A stretch of DNA of 64,000 nucleotides from Bacillota bacterium (lineage in GTDB: Bacteria > Bacillota > Clostridia > Peptostreptococcales > Anaerovoracaceae). The translations under genes and the position numbers were made by a program. Positions 1-12,937 of this stretch are shown here, piece after piece. Within the stretch, counting starts at the first letter, position 1. Each line of letters begins with the position of its first letter. The notes below the pieces were generated by a model. That model was given only the letters and a program-made list of their open reading frames with translations, ran no database searches and was not told the DNA's origin. The DNA is taken from the NCBI GenBank assembly GCA_017432725.1, contig JAFRIQ010000035.1, positions 1-64,000 of the forward strand, written 5' to 3'.

Positions 1-950
1 AGCTCGATATCATCAAGCGCATGAGCCTTTATGATATCCCTGTTTTCGGAAAGTACTCGGGCGACTCCGCTTCCGATGTCGTTTCTCTGTACGCCACGGA
101 GAAGAACACCGATGTTGTCCCCAGCTTCGCCCTGGTCGAGGAGCTTTCTGAACATCTCAACACCTGTTACAACTGTGCTTCTCTTCTCATCGGAAAGTCC
201 AACGATTTCGACTGTGTCGCCCATCTTTACGACGCCACGTTCAACTCTTCCTGTAGCAACTGTTCCACGACCGGTGATCGTGAATACGTCTTCAACAGGC
301 ATAAGGAACGGGAGGTCTGTCGGACGGTCCGGTTCAGGAATATATGTGTCGACTGCGTCGAGGAGTTCCATAACTTTATCTCCCCATTCGCTGTCAGGAT
401 CTTCAAGAGCCATAAGAGCGGATCCTCTGATGATAGGAATATCATCTCCGGGGAATTCGTAGAAGGACAGAAGGTCTCTGATCTCCATTTCAACGAGGTC
501 GAGAAGTTCTTCATCGTCTACCATGTCGCACTTGTTCATGAATACTACGATATAAGGTACGCCTACCTGTCTGGACAGAAGGATGTGCTCTCTTGTCTGG
601 GGCATCGGTCCGTCTGTTGCTGCTACTACGAGGATAGCTCCATCCATCTGTGCAGCACCGGTGATCATGTTCTTAACATAGTCAGCGTGGCCCGGGCAGT
701 CTACGTGAGCGTAGTGTCTCTTTTCGGTCTCATACTCAACGTGAGCTGTGTTGATGGTGATTCCTCTTTCTCTTTCTTCCGGAGCCTTATCGATGTTTGC
801 GAAGTCAACGATCTGGTTCGTTGCGGAAGGAAGTCTCTTTGCGAGAACCTTGGTGATAGCCGCTGTAAGAGTTGTCTTACCATGGTCGATGTGTCCGATG
901 GTACCGATGTTTACATGTGGCTTGGTTCTTTCGAATTTTTCTTTTGCCAT
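1..950 (-). CDS. tuf: Elongation factor Tu (3' part missing)
   Basis: GTPase that brings aminoacyl-tRNA to the ribosome. The gene starts with ATG at 948-950 ([20 protein letters not shown]), preceded by an AAGGAG SD, and runs off the left edge, so about 316 of roughly 395 residues are visible. The P-loop GHVDHGKT is at residues 19-26, followed by the switch II motif DCPGH and the guanine-specificity motif NKCD, then the start of the beta-barrel domains (GRVERGTLKMGD). It is the last visible gene of the str-type cluster, 106 bp after fusA, and may also have its own promoter at 1018-1046. Confidence 0.98.
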   Translation of the reverse strand, partial: MAKEKFERTKPHVNIGTIGHIDHGKTTLTAAITKVLAKRLPSATNQIVDFANIDKAPEERERGITINTAHVEYETEKRHYAHVDCPGHADYVKNMITGAAQMDGAILVVAATDGPMPQTREHILLSRQVGVPYIVVFMNKCDMVDDEELLDLVEMEIRDLLSFYEFPGDDIPIIRGSALMALEDPDSEWGDKVMELLDAVDTYIPEPDRPTDLPFLMPVEDVFTITGRGTVATGRVERGVVKMGDTVEIVGLSDEKRSTVVTGVEMFRKLLDQGEAGDNIGVLLRGVQRNDIGSGVARVLSENRDIIKAHALDDIE

Positions 951-1017
951 TTTATAAATCTCCTTAATTACTTATGCCGTGCTATCAACTTGAGTGCTCG
1001 GCCCTTTCAAACAATTT

Positions 1018-1046
1018 ATTAAAGCATAAATTCCCGAGCATTTCAA
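1018..1046 (-). promoter_or_regulatory. Candidate internal promoter for tuf
   Basis: Reading the minus strand, TTGAAA (1041-1046) and TTTAAT (1018-1023) are separated by 17 bp in the fusA-tuf gap. An extra promoter for tuf inside a str operon is common in bacteria. A long-range inverted repeat (TGCTCGG ... CCGAGCA) also lies in this gap and could form a leader hairpin. The hexamers are imperfect, so this is an inference. Confidence 0.4.
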
Positions 1047-1056
1047 GATGAATTGC

Positions 1057-3120
1057 TTACTTATTGATTTTATCTACCATTGAATCAGGCAGTTTGTCGA
1101 AATGATCCATCTGCATCACGTAGTTGCCGCGGCCCTGGGTCTTCGAACGAAGATCCGTTGCGTATCCGAACATCTCGGAAAGCGGTACCATTGCGTGTAC
1201 GCTGACTGCACCGTTGAACATGTCTGTTCCCTCGATGCGGCCTCTTCTGGAGCTCAGGTCGCCTATTACGTCTCCCATGTATTCCTCGGGAGCCGTGACT
1301 TCAACTTTGAAGATAGGCTCGAGCAGTATGGGTGCAGCTTTCTTTGCTGCTTCTCTGAAGGCCATGGATGCGGCGATCTTGAACGCCATTTCAGATGAGT
1401 CGACTTCGTGATAGGAACCGTCGAACAGCTCCACTCCCATATCCACCACCTGGTAACCGGCCAGAGGCCCGTTCTGCATGGCTTCCTGGATACCTTCGTC
1501 GATCTTGGGTATGTATTCCTTGGGAATGACTCCTCCGACGATCTTGTTGACGAATTCGTATCCGGATCCTTTTTCTCTGGGGTAGATGCGGATCTTGACG
1601 TGGCCGTACTGGCCGTGTCCTCCGGACTGCTTGACGTATCTGTACTCTTCGACAGCTTCCTGAGTGATGGTCTCCTTGTAGGAAACCTGAGGCTTACCTA
1701 CGTTAGCTTCGACCTTGAATTCACGGAGGAGTCTGTCTACGATGATCTCCAGGTGGAGTTCTCCCATACCGGCTATGATGGTCTGTCCTGTTTCAGGGTC
1801 GGTATACGTCTTGAAGGTGGGGTCTTCCTCTGCAAGTTTTGCAAGGGCTATGCCCATCTTTTCGAGACCGGCCTTGGTCTTGGGCTCTATGGCTATCTGT
1901 ATTACCGGATCGGGGAATTCCATGGATTCGAGTATGATCGGGTGCTTCTCGTCGCAGAGCGTATCTCCTGTAGTCGTATCCTTAAGACCAACTACGGCTG
2001 CGATGTCGCCCGCATAGACCGCATCGATCTCTTCTCTGTGGTTTGCGTGCATCTGCAGTATACGTCCCATACGTTCCTTTTTGCCCTTTACGGAGTTGTA
2101 AACGTATGAACCTGTTTCGAGCGATCCCGAATATACTCTGAAGAATGCGAGCTTACCTACGAAAGGATCCGCCATGATCTTGAATGCAAGAGCGGAGAAC
2201 GGTTCCTTATCGCTGGGATGTCTCTCTTCTTCCTTTTCCAATTTAGGCACGATACCCTTGATCGCGGGGATGTCTACGGGAGAGGGCATGTAGTCAACTA
2301 TACCGTCGAGCAGCAGCTGGACTCCTTTGTTCTTGTAGGCAGAACCGCAAAGAACGGGAACGGCTTCGCCGGCTACGGTCATCTTGCGGAGAACTGTCTT
2401 GATCTCGCTTTCGCTGATCTCTTCCCCTTCAAGATATTTGACCATAAGGTCTTCATCGTATCCTGCGACGAAATCCAGGAGTTTATCCCTGTACTCGTTG
2501 GCCTGATCCAACATATCAGCAGGGATATCGGATTCGTCTATGACCGTACCCAGATCGTCCTCATAGATCTCAGCCTTCATCTTGATAAGATCTATCTCAC
2601 CTTTGAAGTCTGCCTCGGCCCCGATTGGCAGTTGTACGGCTACTGCAGGGGCATGAAGTCTGTCCTTGATCATATCGAGGACATGATAAAAGTTGGCTCC
2701 CATGATATCCATCTTGTTGATGAAGATCATTCTCGGGACTCCGTATTTTTCTGCCTGTCTCCAGACCGTTTCCGACTGAGGCTCGACTCCGCCCTTGGCG
2801 CACAGGACTGTGACCGCTCCGTCGAGTACTCTTAAAGATCTCTCTACTTCAACGGTGAAATCCACATGGCCCGGGGTGTCGATGATATTGATCCTTGTGT
2901 TTTTCCACTGGCACGTTGTGGCTGCAGAGGTAATGGTAATACCACGCTCTTGTTCCTGCTCCATCCAGTCCATAGTGGCGGTACCGTCGTGGGTCTCTCC
3001 GATCTTATGGGTCTTTCCGGTGTAGAAAAGAATACGCTCAGTCGTAGTAGTCTTACCGGCATCGATGTGAGCCATGATCCCGATATTTCTAGTATTTTCG
3101 AGTGTAAATTGTCTTGGCAT
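1057..3120 (-). CDS. fusA: Elongation factor G
   Basis: Ribosomal translocase GTPase, 687 residues, the usual EF-G length. The P-loop AHIDAGKT is at residues 17-24, DTPGH at 81-85 and NKMD at 135-138; the RGITI switch I segment is intact. Domains II-V follow and the C-terminus keeps the family pattern [12 protein letters not shown] and [16 protein letters not shown]. It sits 13 bp downstream of rpsG and upstream of tuf, the classical str operon order rpsL-rpsG-fusA-tuf, so it is almost certainly cotranscribed with them. Confidence 0.98.
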   Translation of the reverse strand: MPRQFTLENTRNIGIMAHIDAGKTTTTERILFYTGKTHKIGETHDGTATMDWMEQEQERGITITSAATTCQWKNTRINIIDTPGHVDFTVEVERSLRVLDGAVTVLCAKGGVEPQSETVWRQAEKYGVPRMIFINKMDIMGANFYHVLDMIKDRLHAPAVAVQLPIGAEADFKGEIDLIKMKAEIYEDDLGTVIDESDIPADMLDQANEYRDKLLDFVAGYDEDLMVKYLEGEEISESEIKTVLRKMTVAGEAVPVLCGSAYKNKGVQLLLDGIVDYMPSPVDIPAIKGIVPKLEKEEERHPSDKEPFSALAFKIMADPFVGKLAFFRVYSGSLETGSYVYNSVKGKKERMGRILQMHANHREEIDAVYAGDIAAVVGLKDTTTGDTLCDEKHPIILESMEFPDPVIQIAIEPKTKAGLEKMGIALAKLAEEDPTFKTYTDPETGQTIIAGMGELHLEIIVDRLLREFKVEANVGKPQVSYKETITQEAVEEYRYVKQSGGHGQYGHVKIRIYPREKGSGYEFVNKIVGGVIPKEYIPKIDEGIQEAMQNGPLAGYQVVDMGVELFDGSYHEVDSSEMAFKIAASMAFREAAKKAAPILLEPIFKVEVTAPEEYMGDVIGDLSSRRGRIEGTDMFNGAVSVHAMVPLSEMFGYATDLRSKTQGRGNYVMQMDHFDKLPDSMVDKINK

Positions 3121-3133
3121 CTTTTCCTCTTAA

Positions 3134-3625
<492 letters not shown>

Positions 3626-3670
3626 TCAGAACATTTCATCGGTACTCAGTATCACTAAAGTATACTGCGG

Positions 3671-3697
3671 CGCCCATATCTATATATATAATGGGCC
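3671..3697 (-). promoter_or_regulatory. rpsL-rpsG intergenic hairpin
   Basis: The 136-bp gap between rpsL and rpsG contains a GCCCAT/ATGGGC stem closing an AT-rich loop. In E. coli S7 represses its own translation by binding the equivalent rpsL-rpsG spacer; the same role here is only an inference from position. Confidence 0.3.
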
Positions 3698-3740
3698 CTT
3701 TGATCCCGATAGTTTCAGTTATAACTTTCTTTTGAGACTT

Positions 3741-4160
3741 TTACTTCTTTGCTTTAGGTCTCTTTGCACCGTACTTCGATCTTGCCTGTCCGCGGTTTGC
3801 AACGCCGGCTGTATCGAGCGTACCTCTTACGATGTGGTATCTTACGCCAGGCAGATCCTTTACACGGCCGCCTCTGATAAGAACAACACTGTGCTCCTGA
3901 AGGTTATGACCTTCGCCCGGGATATAAGCAGTTACTTCGAGGCCGTTCGTTAAACGGACACGAGCTACTTTACGAAGTGCAGAATTCGGCTTCTTAGGGG
4001 TAACAGTCTTAACAGATGTGCATACTCCGCGCTTCTGGGGAGAGTTCTGATCTGTAGCTACTCTCTTGAGAGAGTTCATTCCCTTTAAAAGTGCCGGTGA
4101 ATTGCTCTTGTACTCGGCTTGGGTCCTACCCTGTCTAACCAATTGGTTAATGGTTGGCAT
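3741..4160 (-). CDS. rpsL: 30S ribosomal protein S12
   Basis: Decoding-centre protein of the 30S subunit. The start chosen is ATG at 4158-4160, giving 139 residues beginning [12 protein letters not shown], preceded by AAAGGAG; the in-frame start at 4181 would add seven residues (MKKGEKL) formed from the SD itself. The conserved [18 protein letters not shown] and [29 protein letters not shown] stretches are intact, and the lysines that are mutated in streptomycin resistance look wild type. It is first in the str group and has its own promoter region between rpoC and rpsL. Confidence 0.98.
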   Translation of the reverse strand: MPTINQLVRQGRTQAEYKSNSPALLKGMNSLKRVATDQNSPQKRGVCTSVKTVTPKKPNSALRKVARVRLTNGLEVTAYIPGEGHNLQEHSVVLIRGGRVKDLPGVRYHIVRGTLDTAGVANRGQARSKYGAKRPKAKK

Positions 4161-4237
4161 TAATTTTTCTCCTTTCTTCAAATATTTTTATATATTCCTA
4201 TCGGCCCGAAAAATCAGGCCGATTGAAAACGGCACAA

Positions 4238-4274
4238 CAGGAGCAATATATCATATTGCTCCTGAATATGTCAA
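4238..4274 (-). promoter_or_regulatory. Promoter for rpsL-rpsG-fusA(-tuf) overlapped by a perfect palindrome
   Basis: On the minus strand TTGACA (4269-4274) and TATATT (4245-4250) are separated by 18 bp just after the rpoC stop. A perfect 12-bp inverted repeat, CAGGAGCAATAT/ATATTGCTCCTG at 4238-4249 and 4253-4264, fills the spacer and covers the -10. It could be the rpoC terminator, an operator, or both. A second small hairpin (CGGCC/GGCCG, 4202-4221) lies in the leader. The promoter match is good; its regulation is inferred. Confidence 0.6.
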
Positions 4275-4280
4275 TAAATT

Positions 4281-7200
4281 TTATTCGTCTTCAGAGTCTC
4301 CGAAGCCTTGGATTTCCTCGGCATAGGCCTCCTCTGAAAGCTGCTGGTCGTAGACGTCCTGCTCTTCTTCCGGAGCTTCGAATTCATCATAGTTTTCGTC
4401 TTCGGCATCCTTGCTGTAGGTCTCCATGAATTCGGTGTTGGCGCCGTAATCCACGTCTACGCTCCTGTAGAGCTTCATACCCGTTCCTGCAGGGATGAGT
4501 TTTCCTATGATTACGTTCTCCTTGAGTCCCAGGAGCCTGTCGGTCTTTCCCTTGATGGCTGCATCCGTGAGCACTCTCGTCGTCTCCTGGAAGGATGCGG
4601 CTGAGAGGAAGGACGTTGTCGCAAGACTTGCCTTTGTGATACCGAGAAGCAGTCTCTCGGCTTCCGCGGGGATCTGACCTTCTTCAAGAGCAGCGTTTGC
4701 TTTCTGTACTTCGAAGAGGCTGTACTGTCCGCCCGGAAGGAGCTTCGTGTCACCCGGATCTTCTACTTTGTACTTGGAAAGCATCTGGCTTACGATAACT
4801 TCGATGTGTTTGTCGGAGATATCTACACCCTGCATCTTGTATACTCTCTGTACTTCCTTGAGGAGGTACTGGTATACTCCGCCTACGCCCTTTATCCTCA
4901 TGATATCGTGAGGATCGAGCGGTCCCTGGGTGATGCCTTCGCCTGCGCTTACCTGGCTGCCTTCGGAAACTTTAAGTCTCGCTCCGTAAGGAACGATGTA
5001 CTTTCTCTCGCTTTCTCCGCGGACGACGACTTCTGTCTTGTTGTCCGTTCTCGTGGAGATGGAAACGACCGTACCGTCCTCTTCGCAGATCTCCGCGATT
5101 CCCTTAGGCTTTCTGGCTTCGAAAAGCTCTTCGACTCTGGGAAGACCCTGGGTAATGTCTCCGGAGGATCCTCCGGCAACGCCGCCCGTATGGAATGTTC
5201 TCATGGTGAGCTGAGTACCCGGCTCTCCTATGGACTGAGCCGCTATGATACCGACAGCTTCTCCGATGTTGACGTGTCTTCCGGTGGCAAGGTTCCTGCC
5301 GTAGCACTTGGCGCATACGCCTGTCTCGCACTTGCAGGTCATGACCGATCTGATGCTTACGGCTTCGATGCCTGCATCTTCTATGGCCTGAGCCTGGGAG
5401 TCGGAGATCTCCTCTCCGGCGGCTACGATGACTTCGCCTGTCTTGGGGTCTACCACGTCTATGAGAGCAGTTCTTCCTACTACTCTGAGCTTGAGAGGCT
5501 CGATCATTTCCTTGCCTTCTACGAATGCCCTTACTTCGATACCTTCGTTGGTACCGCAGTCCTCTTCCCTGATGATGGCGTTGTGGGATACGTCTACAAG
5601 TCTTCTTGTGAGGTATCCGGAGTCTGCCGTACGGAGAGCCGTATCGGCAAGACCCTTACGGGCGCCGTTGGAGGAGAGGAAGTATTCCATTATGGAAAGG
5701 CCTTCTCTGAAGTTTGCGGTGATCGGGACTTCTATGGTCTTACCTGTGGCGTTGGCCATAAGTCCTCTCATACCGCCTATCTGTTTGATCTGCTGCTTGG
5801 AACCACGGGCTCCGGAGTCTGCCATAATGAACAGGTTGTTGTCATGAGGCAGAGCGTCCATAAGAGCGTCGGCCACGTCGTCGGTGGCTTTGTGCCAGAT
5901 CTGGAGTACTTTTTCGTATCTCTCGGAATCGCTCATGAGTCCGCGTCTGTACGCGGCTTCATATTTATCTACCACAGCTTGAGCTTCGTCGATTATCGCC
6001 TGCTTGTTCTCAGGCATGATCATGTCGCTTACGGAAATGGTCGTAGCTGCCTGCGTTGAGTAGTGATAACCGGTGCTCTTGATGTGATCGAGCACTTCTG
6101 CGGTCTCGGTATTACCGTGGGCCTTGAAGCACTTGGCAATGATCTTTGTCAGGTCTCCCTTCTTTACGAGGAAGTCTATCTCGAGTCCGTACTTGTCTTT
6201 TTCTCTGTCAACGAATCCCAGATCCTGAGGGATACCTTCGTTGAAGATGAATCTTCCGACAGTGGATTCGACAAGCTGTCCCGGATCGTTCTCGTCGAGC
6301 TTTCTTAAGACCTTGACTCTGGCGTGGGTACCGACCTTGCCGGTCTGGTATGCCATCATCATTTCGGCGTCGTCGCAGAATACCATACCGTCGCCCTTCT
6401 CGAGCTCGGTGTCTCTGTTGTCGCTGCCCGGATGAGTAAGGTAGTAGGATCCGAGTATCATGTCCTGGGTAGGAGTATTGATAGGAGATCCGTCCTTAGG
6501 TGCAAGCAGGTTGTTGACAGAGAGCATAAGGAATCTCGCTTCTGCCTGAGCTTCTACTGAAAGCGGTACGTGAACGGCCATCTGGTCTCCGTCGAAGTCG
6601 GCGTTGTACGGCGTACAAACCAGCGGATGGAGCTTGATGGCTTTGCCCTCTACCAGGACCGGTTCGAAGGCCTGGATACCAAGCCTGTGGAGCGTAGGAG
6701 CACGGTTGAGGAGCACCGGGTGATCCTTGATGATGTAATCGAGTACATCCCAGACCTCCGGGCGGACCTTTTCTACCATTCTCTTTGCGCTCTTGATGTT
6801 GTGAGCCTGTCCGTTCTTTACAAGTTCCTTCATGATGAAGGGCTTGAAGAGTTCGAGAGCCATCTTCTTAGGAAGTCCGCACTGATAGAACTTGAGTTCA
6901 GGTCCTACTACGATTACGGAACGTCCTGAATAGTCGACACGTTTTCCGAGGAGGTTCTGACGGAACCTTCCCTGCTTACCCTTGAGCATGTCGGAGAGAG
7001 ACTTCAGAGGTCTTCCGCCGGGGCCCGTTACCGAACGGCCTCTTCTGCCGTTATCGATGAGGGCGTCTACGGATTCCTGAAGCATCCTCTTCTCGTTTCT
7101 GACGATGATGTCGGGTGCGCCTATCTCAAGAAGCTTTTTGAGTCTGTTGTTTCTGTTTATTACTCTTCTGTAAAGGTCGTTGAGATCCGATGTCGCAAAT

Positions 7201-7940
7201 CTGCCGCCGTCCAGCTGGACCATGGGGCGAAGATCGGGAGGAATGACCGGAACTACTTCGAGGACCATCCACTCGGGACGGTTGCCTGCGGTTCTGAGTG
7301 CCTCTATGACTTCGAGTCTTCTTACTATCTTGACCTTTTTCTGACCCTGGCTCTCGCGCATCTGTGTTCTCAGATTCTCCGCGACTTCATCCAGGTCGAT
7401 GGCCTTGAGGAGTTCTCTTACGGCTTCGCCGCCCATTCCGGCTTTGAAGGCGTTTCCGAACTCGTCTCTCTTTTCCCTGTACTGCTGCTCTGTGAGCACT
7501 TCCATGTAGTGGAGATCCGTATCTCCGGGATCAGTGACTACATAGTTCGCAAAGTAGAGGATCTTTTCAAGAGTTCTCGGCGACATGTCAAGTACGAGAC
7601 CTATCCTGCTGGGTATGCCTTTGAAGTACCAGATGTGGGATACGGGAGTGGCAAGCACTATGTGTCCCATTCTCTCTCTTCTTACCTTGGACTTGGTGAT
7701 CTCGACGCCGCAGCGGTCGCATACTATGCCCTTGTAACGTATTCTCTTGTATTTACCGCAGTGGCATTCCCAGTCCTTCGTAGGTCCGAAGATACGCTCG
7801 CAGAAAAGTCCGTCTCTTTCGGGCTTCAGCGTGCGGTAGTTTATAGTCTCAGGCTTCGTTACCTCGCCGTGGGACCATGATAATATTTTTTCTGTGGAAG
7901 CAAGTCCTATTTGCAGTGATTCAAAATTGGTAAGTTCCAT
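4281..7940 (-). CDS. rpoC: RNA polymerase beta' subunit
   Basis: Catalytic largest subunit of RNA polymerase, 1219 residues. The start is ATG at 7938-7940 ([15 protein letters not shown]), eight bases after GGAGGTGA; an in-frame GTG at 7950-7952 overlaps the SD and rpoB and is rejected. The N-terminal zinc ribbon has C59, C61, C74 and C77, the Mg-binding [12 protein letters not shown] motif is intact, and the second zinc site ([13 protein letters not shown]) is present. The C-terminus is an acidic tail. It begins two bases after the rpoB stop, so the two are translationally linked. Confidence 0.98.
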   Translation of the reverse strand: MELTNFESLQIGLASTEKILSWSHGEVTKPETINYRTLKPERDGLFCERIFGPTKDWECHCGKYKRIRYKGIVCDRCGVEITKSKVRRERMGHIVLATPVSHIWYFKGIPSRIGLVLDMSPRTLEKILYFANYVVTDPGDTDLHYMEVLTEQQYREKRDEFGNAFKAGMGGEAVRELLKAIDLDEVAENLRTQMRESQGQKKVKIVRRLEVIEALRTAGNRPEWMVLEVVPVIPPDLRPMVQLDGGRFATSDLNDLYRRVINRNNRLKKLLEIGAPDIIVRNEKRMLQESVDALIDNGRRGRSVTGPGGRPLKSLSDMLKGKQGRFRQNLLGKRVDYSGRSVIVVGPELKFYQCGLPKKMALELFKPFIMKELVKNGQAHNIKSAKRMVEKVRPEVWDVLDYIIKDHPVLLNRAPTLHRLGIQAFEPVLVEGKAIKLHPLVCTPYNADFDGDQMAVHVPLSVEAQAEARFLMLSVNNLLAPKDGSPINTPTQDMILGSYYLTHPGSDNRDTELEKGDGMVFCDDAEMMMAYQTGKVGTHARVKVLRKLDENDPGQLVESTVGRFIFNEGIPQDLGFVDREKDKYGLEIDFLVKKGDLTKIIAKCFKAHGNTETAEVLDHIKSTGYHYSTQAATTISVSDMIMPENKQAIIDEAQAVVDKYEAAYRRGLMSDSERYEKVLQIWHKATDDVADALMDALPHDNNLFIMADSGARGSKQQIKQIGGMRGLMANATGKTIEVPITANFREGLSIMEYFLSSNGARKGLADTALRTADSGYLTRRLVDVSHNAIIREEDCGTNEGIEVRAFVEGKEMIEPLKLRVVGRTALIDVVDPKTGEVIVAAGEEISDSQAQAIEDAGIEAVSIRSVMTCKCETGVCAKCYGRNLATGRHVNIGEAVGIIAAQSIGEPGTQLTMRTFHTGGVAGGSSGDITQGLPRVEELFEARKPKGIAEICEEDGTVVSISTRTDNKTEVVVRGESERKYIVPYGARLKVSEGSQVSAGEGITQGPLDPHDIMRIKGVGGVYQYLLKEVQRVYKMQGVDISDKHIEVIVSQMLSKYKVEDPGDTKLLPGGQYSLFEVQKANAALEEGQIPAEAERLLLGITKASLATTSFLSAASFQETTRVLTDAAIKGKTDRLLGLKENVIIGKLIPAGTGMKLYRSVDVDYGANTEFMETYSKDAEDENYDEFEAPEEEQDVYDQQLSEEAYAEEIQGFGDSEDE

Positions 7941-7941
7941 A

Positions 7942-10900
7942 TTATTCGTCACCTCCCGGGAAATCCTCTTCTTCTTCGCCCGCGTTGATATCGTAAAGCG
8001 GATCTGTGTATGAATCGAGTTCCTCGCCCTCGGAAGAAACCATGCCGAAGCCTGCCGATGCGAAATCGTCGTCGAAGAAGTTTCCTCTTCTGTCTTCGAA
8101 TTCGATGGCGTTGAAGCTGGTAGCTCCGTCGAGTTCGGAGGTATCCTTGAGCTCGATCTCCTGATCGTTCTCGTCGAGCACCTTGACGTCGAGAGCCAGC
8201 GACTGCATCTCCTTGATGAGTACCTTGAAGGATTCGGGGATACCGGGTTCCGGTATGTTCTCGTCCTTCACGATAGCTTCGTAGGTCTTGACTCTTCCGA
8301 TCACGTCGTCGGACTTGACCGTAAGGATCTCCTGCAGCGTATATGCGGCGCCGTAGGCCTCGAGGGCCCAGACTTCCATTTCTCCGAAACGCTGTCCGCC
8401 GAACTGGGCTTTGCCGCCTAAGGGCTGCTGAGTTACCAGTGAGTACGGACCCGTGGATCTGGCGTGGATCTTGTCGTCTACCAGATGGTGGAGTTTGAGC
8501 ATGTACATGTAACCGACGGTGATGGGCTTGTCGAAGTAGTCGCCCGTACGTCCGTCACGGAGCATGAGCTTTCCGGATTCGGGAAGACCCTCTTCCTTGA
8601 GCAGCTCTCTTATGTCGCTTTCCTTGGCTCCGTCGAATACCGGGGTGGATACGTACCATCCTCTGCGGGATGCCGCAAGGCCCAAGTGTACTTCGAGTAC
8701 CTGTCCTATGTTCATACGGGAAGGTACGCCAAGGGGGTTGAGCATGACCTGGAGCGGAGTACCGTCGTCCATGAAAGGCATATCCTCTATGGGGTTGACT
8801 CTGGAGATAACGCCCTTGTTTCCGTGGCGTCCTGCCATCTTGTCTCCGACCTGGATCTTTCTCTTTGTAGCTATATATACTCTTACGAGTTTGTTGACTC
8901 CCGGTGAAAGCTCGTCGCCGTTCTCTCTGGTGAATACCTTGATATCGACTACGATACCGGTCTCGCCGTGGGGAACTCTGAGGGATGTATCCCTTACTTC
9001 TCTGGCCTTCTCTCCGAATATTGCGCGGAGGAGCCTCTCTTCGGGAGTGAGCTCTGTCTCTCCCTTCGGAGTTACTTTTCCGACCAGTATATCTGTGGAA
9101 TCGACTTCGGCGCCTATTCTGATGATACCTTCCTCGTCCAGATCCTTGAGAGCGTCTTCGCTGACGTTGGGTATGTCTCTGGTGATCTCTTCGGGACCGA
9201 GCTTGGTGTCTCTTGCCTCTGATTCGTATTCCTCGATATGGATGGATGTGAGCACGTCGTCCATGATGAGTCTCTCATTGAGGATGACGGCGTCCTCGTA
9301 GTTGTATCCTTCCCAGGTCATGAAGCCTATGAGAAGGTTCTTTCCGAGGGATATCTCTCCCATATCTGTGCAGGGTCCGTCCGCTATGACTTCGCCCTTT
9401 TCGATCTTTTCTCCGTGGGAGACTATGGGCTTCTGGTTGATGCAGGTGCCCTGGTTGGAGCGCTTGTACTTGAGAAGCTTGTATTCGTCTCTGTCTCCGT
9501 CGTCGGTGCGTATCACGATCCTGGTAGCGTCGACGAATTCGACCACGCCGGCGTTCTTTGCGAGCACGCAGACTCCGGAGTCTCTGGCTGCGTCGTATTC
9601 GACGCCCGTTCCTACGAAGGGAGCTTCGGAAACGAGGAGAGGCACTGCCTGACGCTGCATGTTGGAACCCATGAGAGCACGGTTCGCGTCGTCGTTCTCA
9701 AGGAAGGGTATCATCGCTGTTGCGATGGAAACTACCTGTCTCGGGGAAACGTCCATGTAGTCGACGGCTTCTCTCGGATAGAGGTCGATCTCGCCCAGTT
9801 CTCCTCTTGCGAGGACCTTCTGGTTGACGAATCTTCCTTCTTCATCGAGAGGCTCGTTGGCCTGAGCGATGATGAGGTGTTCCTCTTCGTCTGCTACGAG
9901 GTAATCGATGTCCTTTGTGACTATGCCTTCCGGCTTGATCACTTTTCTGTAAGGAGTTTCGATGAATCCGTACTTGTTGATCACGCCGTAGGTGGTGAGG
10001 GATCCGATAAGTCCGATGTTCGGACCTTCAGGAGTCTCTATGGGGCACATACGTCCGTAATGGGAATGGTGTACGTCTCTGACCTCGAATCCGGCTCTTT
10101 CTCTTGAAAGTCCGCCGGGACCAAGGGCTGAGAGTCTTCTCTTGTGAGTAAGCTCTGCCAGAGGGTTGGTCTGGTCCATGAACTGTGACAGCTGGGAAGA
10201 TCCGAAGAACTCCTTGATAGCCGCAGTCACGGGGCGTATGTTGATCAGATTCTGAGGCGTGGTGGCCTCGGTGTCCTGAATGGTCATTCTTTCCTTGACG
10301 ACCCTTTCCATCCTGGCAAGACCGATCCTGAACTGATTCTGAAGCAGTTCGCCAACGGTCCTGAGCCTTCTGTTGCCCAGGTGGTCTATATCGTCTGTCT
10401 GCCCTATTCCTTCGATGAGACCGAAGTAATAGCTGATGGAAGCGATGATGTCGTCGAATATGATGTGCTTTGGAGAAAGCTCGTTCTTGTGGGCATAGAG
10501 GAATTCCGCGAACTTCTTGTTCTCTTCTTCCTTCTTTTCCTTGGTGAGCTTCTTAGCGACCTTGTTGTCTGCGTAATACTGCTCGGAAAGGGCCTTGAAC
10601 GCAGGGAAGAACACGGCGTCAGGCAGCCTGTAGGCTTCCGGATCGAAGTCGACGTAGAGCTTGAGTTCCACGAAGTTGTTTCCGATGACCTTTACCGCTT
10701 TTCCTTCGGTGACCTTGCTCTCGACGTATACGTATTCAACGCCGGAATTCTGGATGACGAGAGCCTGTTCTCTGTCAAGATGCTGACCCTTTTCGCCGAT
10801 GATCTCTCCGGTATTGGGATCGACAACGTCTTCCGCGAGCACGCAGCCTGCGATACGGTCTCTGAGACCGAGTTTCTTGTTGTATTTGTAACGACCCACC

Positions 10901-11829
10901 TTGGCGAGGTCGTAACGCTTGGCATCGAAGAACAGAGCTTCTATGAGATCATAGGAGCTTTCGAATGTAGCGGGCTCGCCGGGTCTTAATTTCCTGTATA
11001 TTTCCTTGAGACCTTCGTCAAAGTTGTGTGTGGAATCCTTTGCGAGGGTAAGAGCAAGACGGTCGTCGTCGCCGAAGACCTTCAGGATCTCGGCATTGGT
11101 GCCCTCATAGAATTCCGCTGCGACGGAAGTCTTGAATTCTCCGTATCTTCTTACTTTCTTGCGGAGATCTTCTTCGCTTGCACCCGGGTTCTTGCGTTTT
11201 TCGGACTCGACCTTTTCGTTTACGCCTCTGTATGAGAGCGCTCTGAGAAGAGCCGTGATCGGGAGCTTTCTGGTCCTGTCGACACGTACCGACAGGGAAA
11301 GCCCTGCGTCGGTCTCATATTCGAGCCATGCTCCGCGGTTGGGTATGATCGTGGATGCAAACAGTTTGGTGTTCGATTTATCGACGCTGACGTCGAAATA
11401 CGGACCGGGGGAACGCACGAGCTGGGTGACCACAGCTCTTTCGGCTCCGTTGTAGATAAAAGTACCCTTTTCGGTCATTACGGGGAAATCACCCATAAAG
11501 ACTTCCTGTTCTTTTACTTCGCCGGTCTCCTGATTGATGAGACGAACGCGCACTTTAAGGGGAGCCGCATAGGTTGCGTCTCTTTCCTTGCATTCTTCCT
11601 GGCTGTACTTCGTCTCACTGGAAATGGAGTGGTCCACAAATTCTAAAGCAAGATTGTCAGCATAATCTCTAATGGGACTGATGTCCTCGAACACTTCAGC
11701 GAGTCCTTCGTTGATGAACCAGTCATAGGAATCTCTCTGGATCGCGATGAGGTTCGGCATCGGCAGTACGGCATCGATCTTTGAGAAGGTCTGACGTTCC
11801 TTCTTGCCTACTTTTATGGCATGAGGCAT
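7942..11829 (-). CDS. rpoB: RNA polymerase beta subunit
   Basis: Beta subunit of RNA polymerase, 1295 residues starting [19 protein letters not shown] behind a GGAGG SD. The rifampicin region reads [23 protein letters not shown], matching sensitive enzymes at the usual contact residues. The [13 protein letters not shown] and [28 protein letters not shown] motifs are intact. The C-terminus extends about 50 residues as an acidic tail ([17 protein letters not shown]). It follows an attenuator-like hairpin after rplL and is immediately followed by rpoC. Confidence 0.98.
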   Translation of the reverse strand: MPHAIKVGKKERQTFSKIDAVLPMPNLIAIQRDSYDWFINEGLAEVFEDISPIRDYADNLALEFVDHSISSETKYSQEECKERDATYAAPLKVRVRLINQETGEVKEQEVFMGDFPVMTEKGTFIYNGAERAVVTQLVRSPGPYFDVSVDKSNTKLFASTIIPNRGAWLEYETDAGLSLSVRVDRTRKLPITALLRALSYRGVNEKVESEKRKNPGASEEDLRKKVRRYGEFKTSVAAEFYEGTNAEILKVFGDDDRLALTLAKDSTHNFDEGLKEIYRKLRPGEPATFESSYDLIEALFFDAKRYDLAKVGRYKYNKKLGLRDRIAGCVLAEDVVDPNTGEIIGEKGQHLDREQALVIQNSGVEYVYVESKVTEGKAVKVIGNNFVELKLYVDFDPEAYRLPDAVFFPAFKALSEQYYADNKVAKKLTKEKKEEENKKFAEFLYAHKNELSPKHIIFDDIIASISYYFGLIEGIGQTDDIDHLGNRRLRTVGELLQNQFRIGLARMERVVKERMTIQDTEATTPQNLINIRPVTAAIKEFFGSSQLSQFMDQTNPLAELTHKRRLSALGPGGLSRERAGFEVRDVHHSHYGRMCPIETPEGPNIGLIGSLTTYGVINKYGFIETPYRKVIKPEGIVTKDIDYLVADEEEHLIIAQANEPLDEEGRFVNQKVLARGELGEIDLYPREAVDYMDVSPRQVVSIATAMIPFLENDDANRALMGSNMQRQAVPLLVSEAPFVGTGVEYDAARDSGVCVLAKNAGVVEFVDATRIVIRTDDGDRDEYKLLKYKRSNQGTCINQKPIVSHGEKIEKGEVIADGPCTDMGEISLGKNLLIGFMTWEGYNYEDAVILNERLIMDDVLTSIHIEEYESEARDTKLGPEEITRDIPNVSEDALKDLDEEGIIRIGAEVDSTDILVGKVTPKGETELTPEERLLRAIFGEKAREVRDTSLRVPHGETGIVVDIKVFTRENGDELSPGVNKLVRVYIATKRKIQVGDKMAGRHGNKGVISRVNPIEDMPFMDDGTPLQVMLNPLGVPSRMNIGQVLEVHLGLAASRRGWYVSTPVFDGAKESDIRELLKEEGLPESGKLMLRDGRTGDYFDKPITVGYMYMLKLHHLVDDKIHARSTGPYSLVTQQPLGGKAQFGGQRFGEMEVWALEAYGAAYTLQEILTVKSDDVIGRVKTYEAIVKDENIPEPGIPESFKVLIKEMQSLALDVKVLDENDQEIELKDTSELDGATSFNAIEFEDRRGNFFDDDFASAGFGMVSSEGEELDSYTDPLYDINAGEEEEDFPGGDE

Positions 11830-11925
11830 TAAATTTCCTCCCTTAAAAATCTCTAATCTATTGAAAAACTAACGATTCTCGGCGTTTTTAGGCAGGTGCC
11901 GAAAATCCTGTTCAAAGAAAAGCAC

Positions 11926-11958
11926 TAAAAGGGTTACCCGCCGGGGCAACCCTTTTAG
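11926..11958 (-). terminator. Attenuator-like hairpin between rplL and rpoB
   Basis: On the minus strand AAAAGGGTTGCCC ... GGGTAACCCTTTT forms a long stem that runs into a T-rich end. A partial terminator at this position, which lowers rpoBC relative to rplJL, is known in other bacteria; here it is inferred from position and structure. The rest of the 147-bp gap shows only the rpoB SD. Confidence 0.6.
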
Positions 11959-11976
11959 TATGTAATTGTGTAAAAA

Positions 11977-12339
11977 CTACTTGAGTTCGACCTTTGCGCC
12001 GACTTCTTCGAGAGCAGCCTTGATCTGGTTTGCTTCTTCCTGTCCGCAACCTTCCTTGACAGCCTTCGGTGCTGCGTCTACGAGGTCCTTGGCTTCCTTG
12101 AGTCCGAGTCCTGTGAGTTCGCGAACGACCTTGATGACCTTGATCTTTTCTGCGCCTACTTCTGCAAGAACAACATCGAAGCTGTCCTTTGTCTCTGCTG
12201 CTGCTTCGCCGCCTGCTGCTGCAACTGCTACGGGTGCTGCTGCGGATACGCCGAATTCTTCTTCGCAAGCCTTAACGAGTTCGTTGAGCTCGAGAACTGT
12301 CATTCCCTTTATAGCTTCTATAATTTCTTCTTTAGTCAT
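11977..12339 (-). CDS. rplL: 50S ribosomal protein L7/L12
   Basis: Stalk protein that recruits translational GTPases, 120 residues. It has the N-terminal dimerisation segment ([30 protein letters not shown]), the Ala/Gly-rich hinge at about residues 33-50 and the C-terminal domain ([29 protein letters not shown]) expected for this family. It follows rplJ by 37 bp with an AGGAG SD, and both are probably controlled by the upstream L10 leader. Confidence 0.98.
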   Translation of the reverse strand: MTKEEIIEAIKGMTVLELNELVKACEEEFGVSAAAPVAVAAAGGEAAAETKDSFDVVLAEVGAEKIKVIKVVRELTGLGLKEAKDLVDAAPKAVKEGCGQEEANQIKAALEEVGAKVELK

Positions 12340-12376
12340 TTTTTTACTCCTGTTTAATATCTAATCTTATGAACTA

Positions 12377-12868
12377 TTATGCTTTTGCTTCCGCTATAGC
12401 TGCCAGAGTTCTTACGAACTTGCCAACCGGGCTCTGGATGCTTCCCATGAACTTTGCCACGAGCTCGTCTCTGCTCGGGATGTTGGCTATCTGAGCAAGG
12501 CCTTCTGCGTCATAGAATACTCCTTCGACATATCCTGCCTTGAAGGCCATCTTGCTGTATTCCTTTATAGCGCTGTTTATGACTCTTGCCGGTGCAACTG
12601 CGTCGGACTTTGAGATCGCCAGGGCGCTGGGTCCTTCGAGGTGGTCCTTGAGACCTTCGAAAGCTGTTCCCTCGACTGCTCTTGCGATCATTGTGTTTTT
12701 GTAAACTGTGTAATCTACGTCAGCTTCGCGGAGCTTTGCCCTCATGGCTGTCGCCTGCTCAACTGTGGTTCCGATATAGTCGATAACGACTACGGATTCG
12801 GCTCCGTCGAGTTTGGACTTGATCTCTTCAACTATCGCTGACTTTGTCTTGATACTTTCTACAGACAT
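12377..12868 (-). CDS. rplJ: 50S ribosomal protein L10
   Basis: Base of the L7/L12 stalk, 163 residues. It begins MSVESIKTKSAIVEEIKSKL and has the family pattern VVIDYIGTTVEQATAMRAKLREA ... YKNTMIARAVEGT ... GPSALAIS. The C-terminal helix that binds L7/L12 dimers is present. The SD is AAAGGAG. The 167-bp upstream gap holds the L10 leader, to which an L10(L12)n complex is expected to bind for feedback control. Confidence 0.97.
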   Translation of the reverse strand: MSVESIKTKSAIVEEIKSKLDGAESVVVIDYIGTTVEQATAMRAKLREADVDYTVYKNTMIARAVEGTAFEGLKDHLEGPSALAISKSDAVAPARVINSAIKEYSKMAFKAGYVEGVFYDAEGLAQIANIPSRDELVAKFMGSIQSPVGKFVRTLAAIAEAKA

Positions 12869-12937
12869 TTTTCTCCTTTCCGGATCGACCTTTTCCGGTC
12901 CCTCCTATTTTAAATGTCTTTAGACTAAAAGCTTTTT

